From: Nitrospirae bacterium RIFCSPHIGHO2_01_FULL_66_17
Lineage (GTDB): Bacteria > Nitrospirota > Nitrospiria > 2-01-FULL-66-17
Reading direction: 5' to 3'
Assembly: GCA_001803875.1 (NCBI GenBank)
Contig: MHEO01000070.1
Span: forward strand, 1 to 6,270
Length of the DNA stretch: 6,270 nucleotides
The notes under the pieces were generated by a model. That model was not told the DNA's origin and did not search any database. It saw only the letters and a program-made list of their open reading frames with translations. A program made the translations under genes and the position numbers. Below, in pieces: positions 4,516 to 6,270 of this stretch (position 1 is its first letter; each line of letters opens with the position of its first letter).

Positions 4516-6270
4516 ATGAACACGCCGTTCACCCTCGTTTCGGACTTCAGCCCCCAGGGCGACCAGGCTCAGGCGATCGCCGCCCTGAGCGAGGGCGTGC
4601 TCAAGGGGGCTCCCCATCAGGTGCTCCTCGGTGTCACCGGCTCGGGCAAGACCTTCACCATGGCCAACGTGATCGCCCGGGTCCAGCGCCCCACGCTCGT
4701 GCTCGTCCACAACAAGACGCTCGCGGCCCAACTCTACCACGAGTTCAAGTCGTTTTTCCCCGGGAACGCCGTCGGCTACTTCGTGAGCTATTACGATTAC
4801 TACCAGCCGGAGGCCTACCTCCCCCAGACCGACACCTACATCGAGAAAGACACGGCCATCAACGACGCGATCGACCGGATGCGCCACGCCGCCACCAGCT
4901 CGCTGTTCGAGCGGAACGACGTCGTCATCGTCGCCTCGGTGTCGTGCATCTACGGCCTGGGTTCGCCGGAAGCCTACCACGGGATGCTGCTGGCGCTGGA
5001 AGAGGGGATGACGATCAGCCGGGAGGAGATTCTGGCGCGCCTGGTCGACATCCAGTACGAGCGCAACGACATCGACTTTCACCGGGGCACGTTCCGCGTG
5101 CGCGGGGACGTGATCGATGTCTTCCCCGCGTCCGCCGAGGCGCACTCGATCCGCATCGAGCTGTTCGGCGACCGGATCGAATCCCTCGCCGAGATCGACC
5201 CGCTGCGGGGCCAGGTGGTGCGCCGGGTCTCCAAGGCGCCGATCTACCCCGGCAGTCACTACGTGATTCCTCCCGACCGGATGGAGCGCGCTCTCGCCGG
5301 GATCGAGGCCGAGCTCCAGGAGCGGATCGCCTACTATACCCAACGCGGCCAGTTGCTCGAAGCCCAGCGAATCGAGCAGCGCACGCGGTTCGACCTGGAG
5401 ATGATCCGCGAGATCGGCTTCTGCCAGGGGATCGAGAACTACTCGCGCCACCTCTCGGGCCGCGCCCCCGGGGAGCCGCCGCCCACGCTGATCGACTATT
5501 TCCCCAAGAACTTTTTGCTGATCGTGGATGAAGGCCACGCCACGATCCCGCAGATCGGGGGGATGTACGAGGGCGACCGCTCGCGCAAGAAGAACCTGGT
5601 CGAGTACGGGTTCCGCCTCCCGTCGGCGTTCGACAACCGGCCCCTGACCTTCCCCGAGTTCGAACGCCTCATCCACCAGGCCATCTACGTCTCGGCGACC
5701 CCCGGGCCGTACGAACTGGGGAAATCGGGACCGCGGGTGGTCGAGCAGCTCATCCGCCCGACGGGGCTCATTGACCCGCGGATCGACGTCCGGCCCGCGA
5801 CCGGCCAGGTCGACGACCTGCTCGGCGAAATCCGCCGCCGGATCGACCGGGGCGAGCGGGTGCTGGTCACCACGCTGACCAAGCGCATGGCCGAGGACCT
5901 CACCGACTACTACCGGGACCTCGGCGTCCGCGTGCGCTACCTGCACTCCGAGATCGACACGCTGGAGCGGATGGAGATCATTCGCGAGCTGCGGATGGGC
6001 AAGTTCGACGTGCTGGTCGGGATCAACCTCCTCCGCGAGGGCCTGGACATCCCGGAGGTCTCGCTGGTGGCGATCCTGGACGCGGACAAGGAGGGCTACC
6101 TGCGGTCGCGGACCTCGCTGGTGCAGACCGCCGGCCGCGCCGCGCGGCACGTGAACGGCGAGGTGATCATGTACGCCGACGCGGTGACCGGCTCGATGCG
6201 GTGGGCGCTCGACGAGACCACGCGCCGCCGCGCGATCCAGGAGGCGTACAACCGCGAGCACGGCATCACG
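4516..6270 (+). CDS. uvrB: UvrABC excinuclease subunit B, 3' end cut by window edge
   Basis: UvrB is the damage-verifying helicase-like ATPase of nucleotide excision repair; it is loaded by UvrA and recruits UvrC. The frame is open from ATG 4516 to the right edge (585 codons), so about 80-90 residues, including the C-terminal UVR motif that contacts UvrC, lie outside. Visible landmarks: N-terminus TLVSDFSPQGDQAQAI, Walker A GVTGSGKT (39-46), the damage-probing beta-hairpin in the tyrosine-rich block YFVSYYDYYQPEAYLP and following residues (about 88-115), motif II DEGH (338-341), motif III SATPGPYEL (from 393), motif V GINLLREGLDIPEV (502-515) and motif VI QTAGRAARH (537-545). Motif II is usually DESH; here Ser is Gly. 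The ATG at 4516 fits the family N-terminus and no other in-frame start lies between the promoter and it. No Shine-Dalgarno sequence is visible. The gene is divergent from the cyclase, under its own predicted promoter. Confidence 0.97.
   Translation, partial: MNTPFTLVSDFSPQGDQAQAIAALSEGVLKGAPHQVLLGVTGSGKTFTMANVIARVQRPTLVLVHNKTLAAQLYHEFKSFFPGNAVGYFVSYYDYYQPEAYLPQTDTYIEKDTAINDAIDRMRHAATSSLFERNDVVIVASVSCIYGLGSPEAYHGMLLALEEGMTISREEILARLVDIQYERNDIDFHRGTFRVRGDVIDVFPASAEAHSIRIELFGDRIESLAEIDPLRGQVVRRVSKAPIYPGSHYVIPPDRMERALAGIEAELQERIAYYTQRGQLLEAQRIEQRTRFDLEMIREIGFCQGIENYSRHLSGRAPGEPPPTLIDYFPKNFLLIVDEGHATIPQIGGMYEGDRSRKKNLVEYGFRLPSAFDNRPLTFPEFERLIHQAIYVSATPGPYELGKSGPRVVEQLIRPTGLIDPRIDVRPATGQVDDLLGEIRRRIDRGERVLVTTLTKRMAEDLTDYYRDLGVRVRYLHSEIDTLERMEIIRELRMGKFDVLVGINLLREGLDIPEVSLVAILDADKEGYLRSRTSLVQTAGRAARHVNGEVIMYADAVTGSMRWALDETTRRRAIQEAYNREHGIT

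Noticed and set aside
4241..4519. A 92-codon plus-strand frame in the intergenic region before uvrB
   Set aside because: It overlaps the cyclase 5' end and both predicted promoters, lacks a ribosome-binding site and resembles nothing known.
4345..6261. A 638-codon open frame on the minus strand opposite uvrB
   Set aside because: It is antisense to a clearly conserved UvrB frame; its His/Arg/Val/Asp-rich translation shows no recognisable domain and is what GC-rich codon bias produces in the opposite strand.

Overview
The window is GC-rich bacterial chromosomal DNA holding five protein-coding genes, two of them cut by the window edges. All five belong to well-known families. I found no mobile element, CRISPR array, tRNA or rRNA, and no strong case for a wholly new system. 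The organism cannot be named from this stretch. The base composition, the phoH-ybeY-ftsY order, the PocR-GAF-GAF-GGDEF protein and a REP-like palindrome that translates as AGLKPAPT would fit an environmental lineage such as Methylomirabilota/NC10 or a deltaproteobacterial relative. That placement is a low-confidence inference.

Layout. Positions 2-2168 (+) form a compact housekeeping operon: the 3' part of a PhoH-family ATPase gene, ybeY (rRNA maturation endonuclease) after 19 nt, and ftsY (signal recognition particle receptor) after 3 nt. A 39-nt gap (2169-2207) with a 31-nt imperfect palindrome separates ftsY from a convergent gene. Positions 2208-4286 (-) encode a 692-residue diguanylate cyclase with an N-terminal PocR sensory domain, two GAF domains and a GGEEF catalytic domain with an intact inhibitory site. 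The 229-nt gap 4287-4515 separates it from the divergent uvrB gene (4516 to the right edge, +), an excision-repair helicase whose last ~80-90 codons lie outside the window. That frame has no stop in the window.

Regulation. The divergent gap holds a good sigma70-type promoter for the cyclase (TTGACT, 18 nt, TATAAG, leftward) and an extended -10 promoter for uvrB (TGG-TACAAT, rightward). Between them lie two inverted repeats: an 8-bp one (4404-4425) and a perfect 12-bp one (4433-4444/4471-4482) whose right arm abuts the uvrB -10. This dyad is the most interesting non-coding signal here. None of the four visible gene starts has a recognisable Shine-Dalgarno sequence.

How the genes work together. 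PhoH and YbeY are frequent operon partners tied to ribosome maturation and quality control, and FtsY delivers translating ribosomes to the membrane, so the left operon has a ribosome/translation theme. The cyclase and uvrB are separate units that share only an intergenic control region. A functional link between c-di-GMP signalling and DNA repair is not shown by the sequence.
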